64,000 nt of DNA from positions 78,119,386-78,183,385 of the forward strand of contig CM056376.1 of the NCBI GenBank assembly GCA_029718625.1. Reading direction: 5' to 3'. A program made the translations under genes and the position numbers. This document shows positions 1 to 12,232 of this stretch, one piece after another. Position 1 is the first letter of the stretch; each line of letters opens with the position of its first letter. The DNA is from Synaphobranchus kaupii (lineage: Eukaryota; Chordata; Actinopteri; Anguilliformes; Synaphobranchidae). Under the pieces are notes generated by a model that worked only from the letters and a program-made list of their open reading frames with translations, ran no database searches and was not told where the DNA came from.

Positions 1-203
1 ATGACCGCCAGTCGGCAGAGACTGTCTGCCAACTCACGCAAACTGCCCTCCTGGCGGCGCATCTGATCAACAAATTGACCCTGTTGGGTGTACATGGCCT
101 ACTGTTGCACCTGAAGGGCTTGAATGCCCTTCTCATGAGCAGACAGAGCCGTGTGCTGCGTGGCCAGTACTTCTATCCCCTGCGGGGTCGCTGGTTCCTC
201 CAT
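1..203 (-). pseudogene. Gypsy-like retrotransposon gag, N-terminal part, premature stop
   Basis: Reading on the minus strand from the ATG at 203-201 gives a frame that continues off the left edge of the window. It is rich in Gln, Glu, Leu and Ala, with coiled-coil-like spacing and a Q/R/E-rich stretch, as seen in the N-terminus of Gag proteins of Ty3/Gypsy elements. An in-frame TAG at 101-99 (codon 35) interrupts it, so this copy cannot make full Gag without readthrough. The start codon lies only about 17 nt from the inferred end of the adjoining LTR, which is unusually close for a primer-binding site plus leader. Identification as gag rests on position beside an LTR and on composition, not on a zinc knuckle, which would lie outside the window. 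Confidence 0.5.
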
Positions 204-219
204 AATGGCTTTTGTGTAC

Positions 220-726
220 TGTGAGGTGGCTGCGTCGAAGGACCAAGAAGCGACCGTAAGGGGATCACAAAGTACTCCAAGGATGGAATACCACTAAAGG
301 GGACAGCAAATGGAGCAGAGAAAAATAAACAAAATGGGAAAATAACTCCCGGCGTACAGCCAAAGAATAGCAACCCAGAAGAGTGGGCGAAAAGCTTGCA
401 GACTCGAGCAGGAAATAGAAGAAAAGGAAAGGCCTCTCGCTCAATAAACGAATGAGCAAAAATAAAGAGGCGAGAACCTACAGGCAAGTCCCGTGTTACT
501 TTTTAGCAAAGCTTAAAAGCAAAGTGGTCTGAACCTATACCTGTTACCTGGCTTAACCTGGCTAAGTAAGACACAAAAGCGAAGAACCAATAAGTCGCTG
601 CGCTTAAATAACTAGCAGACGCTAGCACAGGTGAAACGAATGAGTGAGGGTAGGTGGAAAAACTGTCCCGCGGACCCAAAAGGAAACATCTGCAGAACAG
701 AAACGGCGAGCTGCAAAACCATGACA
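220..726 (-). mobile_element. LTR of a Gypsy-like retrotransposon (5' LTR, minus strand)
   Basis: On the minus strand the block starts TGTCATGG at 726 and ends near CCTCACA at 220. This matches the TGTCATGG start and CCCCCTCACA end of the solo LTR at 12501-13322. A TATTTAAG core-promoter-like motif lies at 603-610 (complement). The order LTR then gag on the same strand says this is the 5' LTR of an element whose body lies to the left of the window. The exact inner end is inferred by analogy and could be a few bases off. Confidence 0.6.
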
Positions 727-794
727 CAGTCATGTAGCCTATAATGATTAACAAGTGATAGTAACAAAGAGATAACTAATGTAAGATTGTTTAA

Positions 795-2495
795 CCTCTT
801 GCTGCCAAACGCCCCCTAGCAGTAACGTGGACGTTACGGAAGTTATTAAATTATACATTTCATTAATTTAATAATATATAATAAACTGCTCACCTCAATA
901 TCTCCATTAAATATCCTTAAGATATATCCATTCCTTCTGGGAAAGTGGTTTTTAAGCTTTAAAAAAGTTAAAACTTTGTAATTAACGTTGGAAACTCCGA
1001 CCTAATTCTCAAACATGTATTGCAGCTTGATGTCACACCATAAACAATGTGCTGGGAAACTGTTCTGCTTAATTGTATTTCACAAAACTTTGGTTTGAAA
1101 AATCATTATACATTTAGGCTTCAAGAAAAAATACTTTAAAACTTTCATACGGCTGTACATTATTTTTTTTCCAATTTTGAACCGACTTGTGCTTTTCTGC
1201 ACTTCATTACAAGTAGTTTGGCTGTGTTCAGTTTGGCGTTGTGAAACTCAGCCAGTTTCTGGAGTACCAATCCCGTGGCTTAGTATATTTTAGCCAAAGT
1301 GGTTTTGTACTTGATTGCAGAGATTTATGTATAAATCTATATATAGTCATAATAGTGCAGTTCTCTGTTTTAATAAAAGCTATGAACCATATTTGTAGCC
1401 TTTACAGTTTTTGAGATAAACAGCTTTGAGTGGTGTAAGGTAACAGATTATTTTAATAATATATTATTAAAATAATGGTTATACCAGTGCGAATTCACTG
1501 TTATGTATAAAATGAATCCCTCTGAATTAAATGAATATAGCTAACATTACTATATTGTAACAATGGCAAGCTAGCCAGCAAAATTACACATAGCAGCTAG
1601 CTATCTATTTGTGTCTGAGACGAGCTGTTCCGAGTTTCTTTTGAATTAAATGGCGTCTGAAGGGTTTGTTTTGTTCCACATGAGTAAATTGTTCTGTATG
1701 CAGTACAGCAGGCTGTGCAGGTAAACGAATGAGCAATTTATGCATGACGTAACATGAGGGAGAGATTACATGAGGATGAGTTTGTTGTTGTTGATTATTA
1801 TGCAGGGGTTTATTTTATCTAGGGTGGACATTTGATTTTATATCCCTTTTGCATATACCTGGACTCATTTCTGGCTAATGGGGCTCTGGTGGAATACAAG
1901 ATTCACTGTAGTCCTACATGGGTTTGGAGTTTTTTGGGGACCACGGGTAGGCTAGTTAGTTGTGTAATATGAAACACACCAAAAACACATCTAAAAATTA
2001 ACTTTTATTGCCAATTATCAAACTTTATTGTAAAACTTAAAAAATAAATCATATTGAGACTTTTCTGGAACCTTGTCATTTTGCACAATTTGGCACAATT
2101 TGTGCCAACTTTGGTAACCGAAATGGTTCACCTGAAAAAAAGCTCTGTAGAATTTGAATGGTTTGAGATATTGACACCATATTTTTAGATAGGCAGCATA
2201 TTGAGGAATCACAAAGAGGAGTTATTTCCTCCATAGCTCTTGTAGCTCATCAGGTAAAAAATCTGAAATTTGAATGTAGGTACCCGTTTCTTCACAATTT
2301 CTGTACATAAATTGTTGTAGTTAAGTAGCAAAAAGTGTATGTATATGAATTATGACTACTTAGTCATAATAATGCAGTTTTAATAAAAGCTATGAACCAT
2401 ATTTGTAGCCTTTACAATTTTTGAGATAAACAGCTTTGTTGGTCACTAGTGAAAACAGGCAAAAATTGGTATATTTTGCCCTTGGTAGGAAGAGG
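795..2495. mobile_element. TTAA-flanked non-autonomous DNA transposon (piggyBac-like ends)
   Basis: TTAA at 791-794 and at 2496-2499 flanks a 1.7-kb block. Its ends are imperfect inverted repeats: CCTCTTGCTGCCAA on the left and the complement of CCTCTTCCTACCAA on the right. A TTAA target site with termini beginning CC fits the piggyBac superfamily. No transposase frame is present, so it would need a helper. The interior is AT-rich and contains an 85-bp direct repeat at 1344-1428 and 2361-2448. Confidence 0.7.
1344..1428 (+). repeat. Internal direct repeat, unit 1 (partner at 2361-2448)
   Basis: About 85 bp beginning TAGTCATAATAGTGCAG recurs at 2361-2448 with small gaps and substitutions. Both lie inside the TTAA element. 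The spacing of about 1 kb suggests an internal duplication of the element rather than two separate insertions. Confidence 0.8.
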
Positions 2496-2499
2496 TTAA

Positions 2500-4429
2500 T
2501 AAGGATGGCAATAATCTGAATATTTAACTGGCAAAAAGAATCCCAACGTTTTCTCTTAGTTAGCATTGCATTTTCTTCTCATCACGTTAAAGAATGTAAT
2601 TAAATTAAGACGGCACTCGATTTAGTCAAAACGATTTAACACAGAAAATTCGCTACAAAATGAGGTATCACTTGATGAGATAGAGTAAATATTTCTGGAG
2701 ATATGATGATTGTGATTCAGCAAAACACAGTTTGAGAAAACTGGTTTTCAAGATTTTGTTGTGAATTCTGCCCTTTCTAATCATAAAATACACCCTCAAA
2801 CCAGGAACTATTGTATGGAATTGGTATATTTGTGTATTCCATGAATTTCTAAAAATATGAAAAAATAAATACATAAGGTTTAACATTAATTTTGCTTTAA
2901 ATCCTGATCCTTTTTCATTCTTCTACTTCCCTAATTATTTTGGCATGACTCCCCCATTATCATGTAACTTCAAAACATTGATAACTGCTCACCCTATTGA
3001 AATATAGCAATGATATTTCAAAGAGTGCCCATACATTTTGATAGCCCTCATCAACAGGTAATTACTTCTTGCCAAGTAGCTATCCCACAATACCTTGCAT
3101 ATAAATGCTTGTCTGCCCCCAAAATAATTTACATCTGTATCTTGGAGGACTAATGGCAGATTCAAGGAATATGCCAATACCCTCTCCTATCTATCAGGTG
3201 ATAGATGTTCAACATCAGTGAAATTATTTAAATTGGTAACTGAACGGGGCAAACTGTTTAATACTTAGTTTGAGTCTTGAATAACTCATGCTTGTGAGTT
3301 TCATTCACAAACATTATGGTTAAACCACCCAAGACATTGTTAGAAGTCAGATCAGTACCAGATCATAGTAGAACATTAAGTGCAATACAAAATTAAAATC
3401 AGTGCATTTACTTCAAGTGACTGATTAAAGCAGGTTCACTTGGTGCACAGAGAAAGATATGAAAAAATCATTATTACCATTGTTTGTAAAAACAGGTCAA
3501 AGTTGGAAAAAAAAACTTAGTTATCCAGTAGGCATAAACGATTAAAAGTGATTATTTAAAGTGACGGACAAGGAAAATACGTAATATGCTTATAACCACG
3601 TTATTTATGGCTATTAAGATATGTATTGAGCACCAATAAAGTGTGACAAATAAATTTAATTGCAATCTCGTTAAATTTCATCTCTTTATTCCTGTATGCT
3701 GAAAAAAAGGGTGGAGTCAAAAATGGGTCCATGGTGACGTGAAACCTCAACCAATACATACTTTGATCTCATTACATAACTCCTCCCATAGTTTGAGGCA
3801 AATAAAACTGTCCTGTCCCACTAAGAAATCTTCTTTGAGTCTGAGCCAAACACTCGTTTTGTTTGCCCTTGAGAATAGTTGTCCGCATTATCAGCATTTG
3901 GATTTGGAATAGCTTATTTTCCCCCGCTCTCCTTATCCCTATACCAATGTTATCCCTCTCCCAATCTCTTTCACCTTTTTATACATTCCTCTGTGGTGCT
4001 AGCTAGTAACATTAGCTTGCTCCTTGCACAGCTCATTATCATGGAAACTAACTAATCACTGATGCATTGTTTTTACTTGGTGCACTGCTCATTCGTCAGA
4101 TAATATATCGAAAAGAACAGATGGCTAAGATTTTGCCAAATAAATCATGTGTGGAAATGGTTTTGTCGTATTGTTCAGTGGCTGGTTACAGTAACAAAAA
4201 TAACTACGATAACCATGATCCACCAAAGTACTTAGTTGCCATGCACATGATTTTCGTTCGATTAGTAATTAGAGGGCCTTTAAATAAATTTTAAAAACTT
4301 GATAAAACCTACCATTGTGTAATGATTTGTGTGGAATGTGCATTTGGTGAACCATCACCTCGAAATTTAGCTTGCATTAAATAGACTAACGTTAGATCAA
4401 ACGGTTGCAATAATTACTCTGGTTAGCGT
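2500..4429. other. AT-rich DNA without recognisable gene
   Basis: No open frame longer than about 75 codons and no protein motif is seen. The composition is strongly AT-rich with short homopolymers. I recognise no repeat family here. Confidence 0.6.
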
Positions 4430-4433
4430 TTAA

Positions 4434-4700
4434 AGGGATAGTTCGGAATTTTGGACATAATGTCTCAATTACGACTTACCCATGATGTAGTTGATTGATT
4501 TCATTTTCAGCTAATTCCATGCTTTCCCTTCTTTTGGACATACACATGATGCTAATGCTAGCACAACTCTATGGTAACCGGTAGCATCCATTACCAAACG
4601 CACTTAAACACTCCCCACCCAAAGCAAATAAAATACGACAACAGTCTATCGGGGTTATTTTGAGTGTTTATACCATCATTTTTGGAGTCAAACTATTGTT
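4434..4700. repeat. Left end of a TTAA-flanked element (AGGGATAGTTCGG type)
   Basis: TTAA at 4430-4433 is followed by AGGGATAGTTCGG, a terminus seen in many fish repeats. No matching CCGAACTATCCCT end was found downstream, so the right end is either lost or fused to the LTR-like block that follows. The right limit given is arbitrary. Confidence 0.35.
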
Positions 4701-4844
4701 GAATCCTTTACTTTGTGCTGACCTATATTCTCTGTGGAAGTACGGCGGCAGAGCGATACTTTACGTTACCTACGAATGTAGTGCTGGCACTGGTCGACTA
4801 CAACAACAAAGAAGAGCAACAAGTTGCAATGGCCACGTTCGCTC

Positions 4845-4990
4845 CGGGAGATTGGGCGTTTATTCCTTTACGTTTTCACGTGTATCATTGTGCTAGGAAA
4901 GGTATGGGACGACGGTTCACTGTTCCTTTTGCCTGTAAAATTTTTCTCTTTCCTGGGAGATCAGGCGTTTATTCCTTTACGTTTTTTTGC
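4845..4990 (+). repeat. Two-unit direct repeat about 110 bp apart
   Basis: GGGAGATTGGGCGTTTATTC at 4845 recurs nearly unchanged at about 4955 (GGGAGATCAGGCGTTTATTC), each followed by CTTTACGTTTT. It lies just upstream of an LTR-like block and may belong to it. Confidence 0.6.
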
Positions 4991-5009
4991 GTGTGATAGC
5001 GAGTCGGTA

Positions 5010-5562
5010 AAATTAGCCTACAGGACATCAGATCTCTGTTCTGTTCACCTTCACGTACATTTCCCCTTATTGAGAGGCAGGGCTTTTATCCGTTTTCATG
5101 TTTTGCATGTTGCACTGGGCCGGTAGATGTTAGGACTCTGAGATTGCTTTATTTCCTTCCTGTAGCAAGCCGTCTTCTCCCATTAGAGCAAGGGAGTTAT
5201 TTTCTCTTATCGTTTCCTTCCTTTTATCCGCTCTAATTTCAGTCCCCTTGTTATTTTACTGCCTAGGCAGTCTCTCACTCACACTTAGTTTTCATCCCGG
5301 TTGTAGCTTGTGGTGGTTTCCGAGCTTTCTCTCGCACGTGCCTATGTGCCGTTCGTCCGATTATCCGGGTTCTTTTATGTTCCCCCTTTTTTTCCAGTTC
5401 CCAGTTTATTTTCCTCCAGTGGAGAGTGGGAACTAGGTTATTTGTGTTAATAATTTTATTTCCCTTAATTATGGGGTCTCTCCGTCTCAGTGGCTCTTTG
5501 AGCTTTTTGAATCCCTTCGCTGCGTGTGGCCCTTCGAACCTCACACGTCACGCCCCCTTACA
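5010..5562 (+). mobile_element. Diverged LTR related to the LTR at 12501-13322
   Basis: It shares ordered blocks with the solo LTR at 12501-13322: a TCTCGCACGTGCCTATGTGC-like block, a CCAGTGGAGAGTGGGA block, a GGGGTCTCTCCGT block, CCTTCGCTGCGTGTGG, and a terminus CCCCCTTACA at 5562. The left boundary is not resolved because no TGTCATGG start is visible. It is probably an old, 5'-damaged solo LTR. Confidence 0.45.
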
Positions 5563-5574
5563 CTGATAGCAGCC

Positions 5575-6600
5575 GCACTGTATTTTACTTTGAATTGATT
5601 GCATTAATTCCTCACTGGGTTCAAACCTATGGTTCAAACCACAGAACAGTTCTGTGATTCAAACATGTAGGGCTGGATGACGTCGATGGCACTCGGGTTC
5701 AGGGCGTGGATTTAGACCACACCCCTACAGTCCTTTCAAGACTGAGTTTATTAGCTGACTTTGAGATGTATATTAATATACCTATTGACATTTTCTTGAA
5801 AAGATATTTGGTGGGTGTGTAGTGGATACATCCCTCTGTGATATGTTTGTGGTTATTTGAAGTTTTTAGAATCCCTTGTCCATCACTTTAAAAGGGCGTT
5901 TTACAAACAGTATCTAGCTGTTGTGAGAAAATTGAAATTGAGGTAACCTGTGTTATACAGAAATTTCTCACGTTTATAGCAAGCTAAATTTCACGAAATT
6001 AGTTGAAGTAGCCCTATCCACTGTGCCCCCATAGTGGTAGTCGTATCGGTCCCAATTACAGTATGCATGTATCTCCGAAATTATACATTACAGCTTGAAG
6101 AGGCGCATGATTGTTAAAACGTTTCATCACTTGCGAAAGCATTGCCCTCTCTAGTTGTAATGCAGGCCAATAAAACAGCAGGGTGCTAGACCAGACTGTT
6201 TACGAGCTTCATCTTGCCACCGTCGAAGACAATAAACTGCATAAAATGCATCGTTTCTACACGCTAAAATTGTCGTATCGTGTTCCGATATAGGAACAAT
6301 AATATATTATTAAAAAGTAGTATAAATAAACAGTCAGCATTTCTTCCTTGCTTAGCCTACTGTGTAGCTACAATACCCAATGCACTTTCGGTTTAGATAG
6401 ACGCCTCATTTTTTTTGACAATCTCTTATATAGCCTAAAAACGTTTAAGAAACCAAATATCCCACTTTTAAACACGGCAGACGTATCTCAACCATGTTAT
6501 GACCCTTGGTTATGAATGTTTCAACTTTGTTTAGGAGAAATCATGTTTTTTTTTGTATGAATAGAATAGAAGAATAGTATGGAACCTATGGTTGGCTAAA
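5575..6600. other. Gene-free AT-rich stretch
   Basis: No coding signal was found. An inverted pair of GTAGGG/CCTAC type is seen near 5690-5750 but is too short to call an element. Otherwise I see nothing in it. Confidence 0.55.
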
Positions 6601-6606
6601 TGGCTG

Positions 6607-6933
6607 TGTGGCGAAGTGAGCACCACCGCTCTCGTGCAGAGACAGTAACCAGACGGTTGTATTGAGAGAACACGGTTTTATTCGGTTCTCTCTGTACATT
6701 AGTAAAGATTCATATGGTTGTCTTCCACTCTTCCCCCCGCATATGTTCCGGCCGGCTTTTATGCACTCAGGCTCACTGTCGAACAATCAAGGCAATTGGT
6801 TAATTGATACAATCAATAACACAATCAATCGTTACCAATTGCATGATTTCCGACAGCTGTGTCGGCTCCACAAACCACACACGTTCACTATCTCTCTTGC
6901 CGGCAGCGCCTAAAACCACGCCCCCCTACCACA
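6607..6933 (-). mobile_element. Solo LTR with perfect 5-bp TSD
   Basis: GGCTG at 6602-6606 and again at 6934-6938 flanks a 327-bp block that begins TG and ends CA on either strand. Orientation is taken from the minus strand, which carries GCATAAAAGCC (TATA box, about 6753-6763) followed about 75 bp later by AATAAA (about 6677-6682) and then the end. This is a normal U3-R-U5 order. A 5-bp TSD fits Gypsy, Copia or BEL elements. No internal sequence is left, so it arose by LTR-LTR recombination. Confidence 0.85.
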
Positions 6934-7210
6934 GGCTGTAAGTCGTCAAGGGTCTGCGGTATCAAACAAGTGAAATTTGCAAGTGAAGTTTACGAGGGTG
7001 GAGCAAGAACTGGATTGGGAGGCAGCCCTTGTTTCTAGGCCTTAGGGTTTGTGGGATACAGGCCAAAACGTAAAACGCCTTGTTATAACGCCACCATCTC
7101 GTCAATGTGGACGGGTTTTGTTCACAGTGAGTGACATTTGCAAGCTATTTATCGAATTTGGTAGGTCTACACCTTATGAGATCCTGATACTTTTAGGGCA
7201 GAAAAATAAT

Positions 7211-7911
7211 TGCCATGGTTATTTTTAGCCTTTGCCGTTCTACGTTTTGGTTTCCTTTTTGGCGTCGTCAGGACGCTCTGATTTTTTCCGTCTACGTTCC
7301 GGTGTTTGTATCTTGCCTGACAATTATTCCCCTACACCTGTTTTGCGTTTCCTGCCGGCTATAAATACCTCAGGACTTCTGCATTTCCTCACTTCGATAT
7401 TGTCTTTGCTATGTTCAAAGTCGGTAAGGTATAGGAAATTCGGTCACTGCATTTCTGGTTTGTACGAATAAGAAACGCAGCAAGTCCGGTTAGAGAAATA
7501 GGATTAGATTGGTTTTCTCTTTTATTTCCAATCTTTCTCTTTATCCTTTTTTCTTGTTACCTGTTACCTTTTGTATCAGCTCTTTCACCACAAGAGCTAT
7601 GGATAACAGGTATTCTTTTCTGTTCTTTTCCTTCACTCGTTTTATCAAATTTTTGCTTTGTTTCTCTACCTCCTGTTATGCCTAATTATTTAGTGCGTGA
7701 GTTATTTATTTTTTTGTTATTCATTCTCGCTGTTTATCGAGACTCGCCTCCTTTTGAGGTTGCTTTGATTTGGCTTGTGCTAGGGAAGTTTTGCTCCCGT
7801 TCTTTTGTTTTCCTCTCCTCTGGTGCGGCTACATCCGCGTTTTGTGGCGTGTCTTTCTAGATACGCTTTTAGAATCCTTATTGATTGCGTCTGGTTCTCC
7901 GAACCTTAACA
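7211..7911 (+). mobile_element. LTR (TGCCATGG...CCTTAACA), same family as 42977-44353
   Basis: It starts TGCCATGG and ends GGTTCTCCGAACCTTAACA. It aligns along its length with the complement of the LTR at 42977-44353: both share a start with CTACGTTTTGGTTTCC and an end with TTCTAGATACGC-like sequence. A TATA box CTATAAATA is at 7359-7367. No TSD is visible, so one end may be eroded. No adjoining gag or pol was found, so it is most likely a solo LTR. Confidence 0.65.
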
Positions 7912-7920
7912 CAACCATCA

Positions 7921-8570
7921 AAATAATGAATAATAATAATAATTAAAGCTGCAAGCAGCCTCAAAAGGCATTCACAGTATGTGCAACACCAAATACAGTG
8001 ACTGCCTGCTTTAAAGCCATTCAGGACTGGTGGGATACCTCTCCCCAAACAATAGGCCACTGGGAAGCTGACATATAATGGATTAAATAACTTGAAGAAT
8101 TTGATGGCACATGCATACACATGTGTTATTTGGAGGACTTATGGTTCATGAGATTTTGGTCATCTTGAAATATTTTGTAAAACTTCCAAGATGGTGGAAA
8201 ATCTACCCAGACGGACCTTATGGGTTCTTGAGGCAAATTTGTTCAGCATGCAAATTGACACCAATATACCATCAAATGGGGCGGCTGCTTTGAATTGGAA
8301 TTCAAAGCCTTATTATAGTGCGGCTGAATCAGTCCCATTCTTTTTGGCCAGGTACCCTTGGTGGTTAAGTATGTGTGGGCAAAATTTGAGAACCAGGGAT
8401 AATTCCAGGCCTGAGATATAAGCATTTGAAAATAAAAAGAATAATAATAAAAATAAATAGACCAAAAACAATAGTTATTCCCAGCTACACTGTGAATACC
8501 TAATAATAGTCAGAACAATCCCAATAGGGTTCCAGCAGTTTTGCTGCTTGGGCCCCTAATAATAATAATG
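7921..8570 (+). repeat. Interspersed repeat with AAT-rich ends (TTAAAGCTGCAAGCAGC type)
   Basis: The block starts after AAT repeats with TTAAAGCTGCAAGCAGCC (7943) and ends TTTTGCTGCTTGGGCCCCTAA followed by more AAT units. GCTGCAAGCAGC and GCAG..TTTGCTGC form short hairpins at each end. This resembles a very common fish repeat with GCTGCAAGCAGC start and GGGCCCC end. It contains no coding frame of note. The class is not certain. Confidence 0.55.
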
Positions 8571-11500
8571 ACCACAAACAGGTGCAACACATCCCAGATT
8601 TTAAGAATAAAGATGGAGATGTGATTGCAAATTATCCCCATGAAATATTGATATTATTTAGAAAGCACTATGGATAACCTAAATGCAAAATAAACAAATG
8701 GAATGGAATAGATGCAGATACTGTACTCAAACTGTCAAGCTACCGCCTATTTCTTTTGTTAACAGTTTGTGTGGAATAGACAGGAAAGGAAAATCTATTA
8801 ATTCTAGCTGTTCAATCAAGGGGCTGCACATTGTTTAGCTGTCAAAGCAGTCACCTCTTTCTGGGCAGACTTAATCATACCCAGTGAAATCTTTATTCTT
8901 CTACTATCAGAGAGGTATCCAAAGGAGGAAATAAACAAATGGCATAATTAATTTCACATCTTCAGCATATTATTCCCAAGCCATGCCTCAGCTTTCATTA
9001 AATATACTGTAGGCCTATATCTAATACTTAATATATTATAGTCAGACTCTAATTAAGTACATACATTTTACAAAGGCTATTTTTCATGTGAAAGACAAAA
9101 GTAGTGGTGTCACACTAGCATTTGTCCTGAGGTTGCAATGGAAGGTAAATTAATTATAAAATCTACCTTGGTCCCTTTCTCCCCACTGGTGTGAAGGAAA
9201 AATCAGCACACATTGAACATAACAGAAACGCCCATCGAGAGCAGTCAGCCAAGGATGTCGCCTGCATGCAAATGAGAAATGGGTTTCTCCTCCCTCCCTG
9301 AGCACACACGGAAGTCAGCTGCGCCTGGCTGACAAACCTGAGAGATGATGGTTTAATTGCAAGGTTATGAAAGGGGTGGGGGGGTGAGGGTTTGTAATGT
9401 GGTCTCTGTTCACCACTTAAGAAATCAGATGACACTGGAATATGTCCATTTTCCCCCATCATCTTGTATTTGTGTCTACTCTGACTGATTCACTTTGCAC
9501 TTTGTTCGACAGCACATATTACAAAGAATTTTTCACAATATGCTTCACAGTTTCCCCTGGCCTAAACCCCCACAAATTAAGCCAAAGGTAACAGTGGTAA
9601 GGGAAACCACACCACAATTTCCTTAAGTGCAGTGGTTCACTTCCTACACGTATCCATAACAGCATCATTTTAGTCATGCAGTTATGAACACCTCATACTT
9701 AGAACCTAATTGTCATGCAGTCTGTGCAGAATGTCAACTGTTTGCTGAACTTAGAGGGGCTGCAGAGAGCAGGATAACTGCTGGAATTCAAGTTGACAGC
9801 CTAGAAGGTCACATGCTGGAGATTTTCTTCAGGCCCTAACTATAGGACTAATAAAAAGGTGGCAAAGACTAATAAAGGATGAAAGAGCAACAGGTAATGG
9901 AAACTGTGCCCAAGAGAGAGTGACAGCAAGAGAAGGGTGAAGATGCTCACCATCTCATATTTAATTCTGAGCAATACTGACAGGTGAGGTTCTACAGAAA
10001 CGCGGCAGACATTGAGAGCGAGATAACCGATGGAGAAGTCTGCTGTGAACCAGATGCAGGGAAATGACGGATCACCTTGCAAAGTGTGAAAGCAATCAAA
10101 CTCCTCCATTATTTATAAGCACACTGCCAAGAGCGGCTCTTCGAGCGGAAAACAGAATCAGATCTCAGTTGAAACACAGAATATTGCTTGGGAAAAGCAT
10201 GTGTAAAAAGGTCCCAGAGTAGAAGAAACCACAAGAGATTTCTACCGAAAGAATACTTTCAAGATGGAAAATGGAAGCCTGAGGACATGTGGGTTGCGGC
10301 AAAGAAAAGCAAAGGGGAGGACTGGCGGAAGAAGCTTGGCGAAAACCAGGGAACTGAGACAACGGTAAAATAAAACTATGTTTGGCTTTGTCTAAGAAGC
10401 AGAAAAAAAGTCAAGCTTTTGAAGAAGCACTCCTTTCTTCAAAGGCAACAACAAACCAGCAATCCTATTTTTATACCCTCGTTTCTGACTGGTGAGCCAC
10501 TCTACTGGTTCAATGCCACAAATTTTCTTAATCTTTATAATGTGTACGTACATCAGATCAGAACAACTGCCATGTACACAACATATATGGAATATATCAC
10601 AGGAACATTGCAAAACACGTTTACATGAATGAATTGGTTAAACAAAAGCTGTTAATATATCCCCTGCATCTTCCATTGCCAGTGGAAGTTATTTAATTAT
10701 TTAATGGAGCCTGGCCCCCAGGCAGGCCTTGTCTCTCCTCTGTGCTGTGCTCACTGTTTCCAGAGAAATGTTAATTGCCTACAGTGCTCAGCTCCAGCTT
10801 AGTATTCAAGGATTTTAGCATGGCCTGGCCTCCCCAGCTTCTCCATCTACCTGCTCTGTGATTGAAATACAAAAGCAGAACATTCCTTGTCCAGCACAGT
10901 GCAGTCTGAATAAATCTCCCAGCTCCAATGGCAAATGAATGATGAATTATTAACAAGTTTTGTGAGTGATAAAAGAATGCATTTTTGGAAGTCATGTTAT
11001 AGAAAAGATGCATAGAAACAAACCCCCAGTTCTATTCTATACACGTGAAAGAACTGACACTGAAATAAAAAATATAGAAGTAACATGTTAAAAAACCTTA
11101 CACATACAGTATTAGTAATGCCATGGATTCAAATTATCTGAGGTGGATTTTCTTGTCTGTGCTTCTGATAACAGAATTGCTATAAAGGAATGCATCGGTC
11201 CATATGTGATTCCAGATAGCTCAATGATGTGTAATTATGCTCTGGATATTATTCTGTTAAGAAGAGCAACAACTGAAACCAACAAAGACATAAACTCTGG
11301 AACAGAGCATGAGAGCTCTTTGCAAAATCCATGATAGTATGTAACATTGTTTTGTCATACAAATGAATGAATCAGTGTAGTTATCATCATAGATTAACTA
11401 GCCAACAGTGTCAGAAAGCTCCACTTGTTCCATAAAAATGTCTCTTCATGGATTCCAAGTCGATATTCTTTGAGGACCGGGAAAATAATATCCCTTCAGG

Positions 11501-11716
11501 CTTAGGAAGATTTATAAATAGGCTGCAAAAAATATATCTTGAGAAAAAAAAAAAAGAACCATGACAAGGGAATGGGAAGGCTGCCGCTTCGCATCCCACA
11601 GTTGAAACTGTTGTCTGTTTTAATAGAGGACTTTCCTGCAGACAGGAACACAATGACGGTGCTGTTTCTCCAGTGAGTTCAGAGACATGCCCAGACTTGT
11701 TGGAGAATCATACTGA
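8571..11716. other. Mostly unique DNA, no supported gene
   Basis: This stretch of just over 3 kb has no recognised transposon. A 61-codon frame at 10188-10373 is basic and followed by a GT-containing sequence (ACGGTAAAA), which could be read as an exon with a donor site. I could not identify a family or an acceptor, so no gene is called. Confidence 0.5.
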
Positions 11717-11742
11717 CCCCCCCCCCCCCCCCCCCCCCCCCC
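11717..11742 (+). repeat. Poly-C tract, 26 bp
   Basis: There are 26 uninterrupted C residues on the plus strand. Reading frames across it encode artefactual glycine or proline runs. Confidence 0.98.
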
Positions 11743-11964
11743 GAAACAACAACAAAAAAATACTACAAATGAAATGATCCTTGTTGTAGAACCAACCAAA
11801 GTCAACTAATAAATGTATCACAAATGTCTCTAGAATAAATATACTGTACATGTATGATCACTCTTTGGTTATCCACACTCCTTGCTACAATTATATTACA
11901 ATGCTGATGGCAATTATTATTCTGCAGATTCCCCAAAAAAAACATGCAAATATAAAATTTATGC

Positions 11965-12216
11965 TTTTCAGGGTTCCCAACAGAAATAACTGCAGTGACC
12001 ACAGACTCTCACTGCTTACACACATGAACTTCTGTACCCTCTGACCTCATGTAAACACACAGAATCCAAGTACAGAATTCAAGTTTGGAGATGAATTGTG
12101 AGAAGCTGTGACTCAGTTCTGTGTTTTTACATGAGGTCAGAAGGTAAAGAAGTTCATGTTTGTGTGGAGTGTGAGTCAATGGGAATTGCAGTTATTTCTG
12201 TGTAAAACCTTGAAAA
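11965..12216. mobile_element. Palindromic MITE, about 250 bp
   Basis: The left half (TTTTCAGGGTTCCCAACAGA, through ACTGCAG, TGACCTCATGTAAACACA) is mirrored by the right half (TGTTTTTACATGAGGTCAGA, GCAGTTATTTCTGTG, AAAACCTTGAAAA). Almost the whole unit can fold on itself. One half of the same family is also found near the start of the composite repeat copies at 27.3 kb and 53.0 kb. Confidence 0.75.
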
Positions 12217-12232
12217 CGGCGTGCTGTGTATA

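Noticed and set aside
10188..10373. 61-codon basic frame followed by a GTAAAA donor-like sequence, possible host exon
   Set aside because: No acceptor, no recognisable family, and an overlapping antisense frame; evidence is too thin to call a gene.
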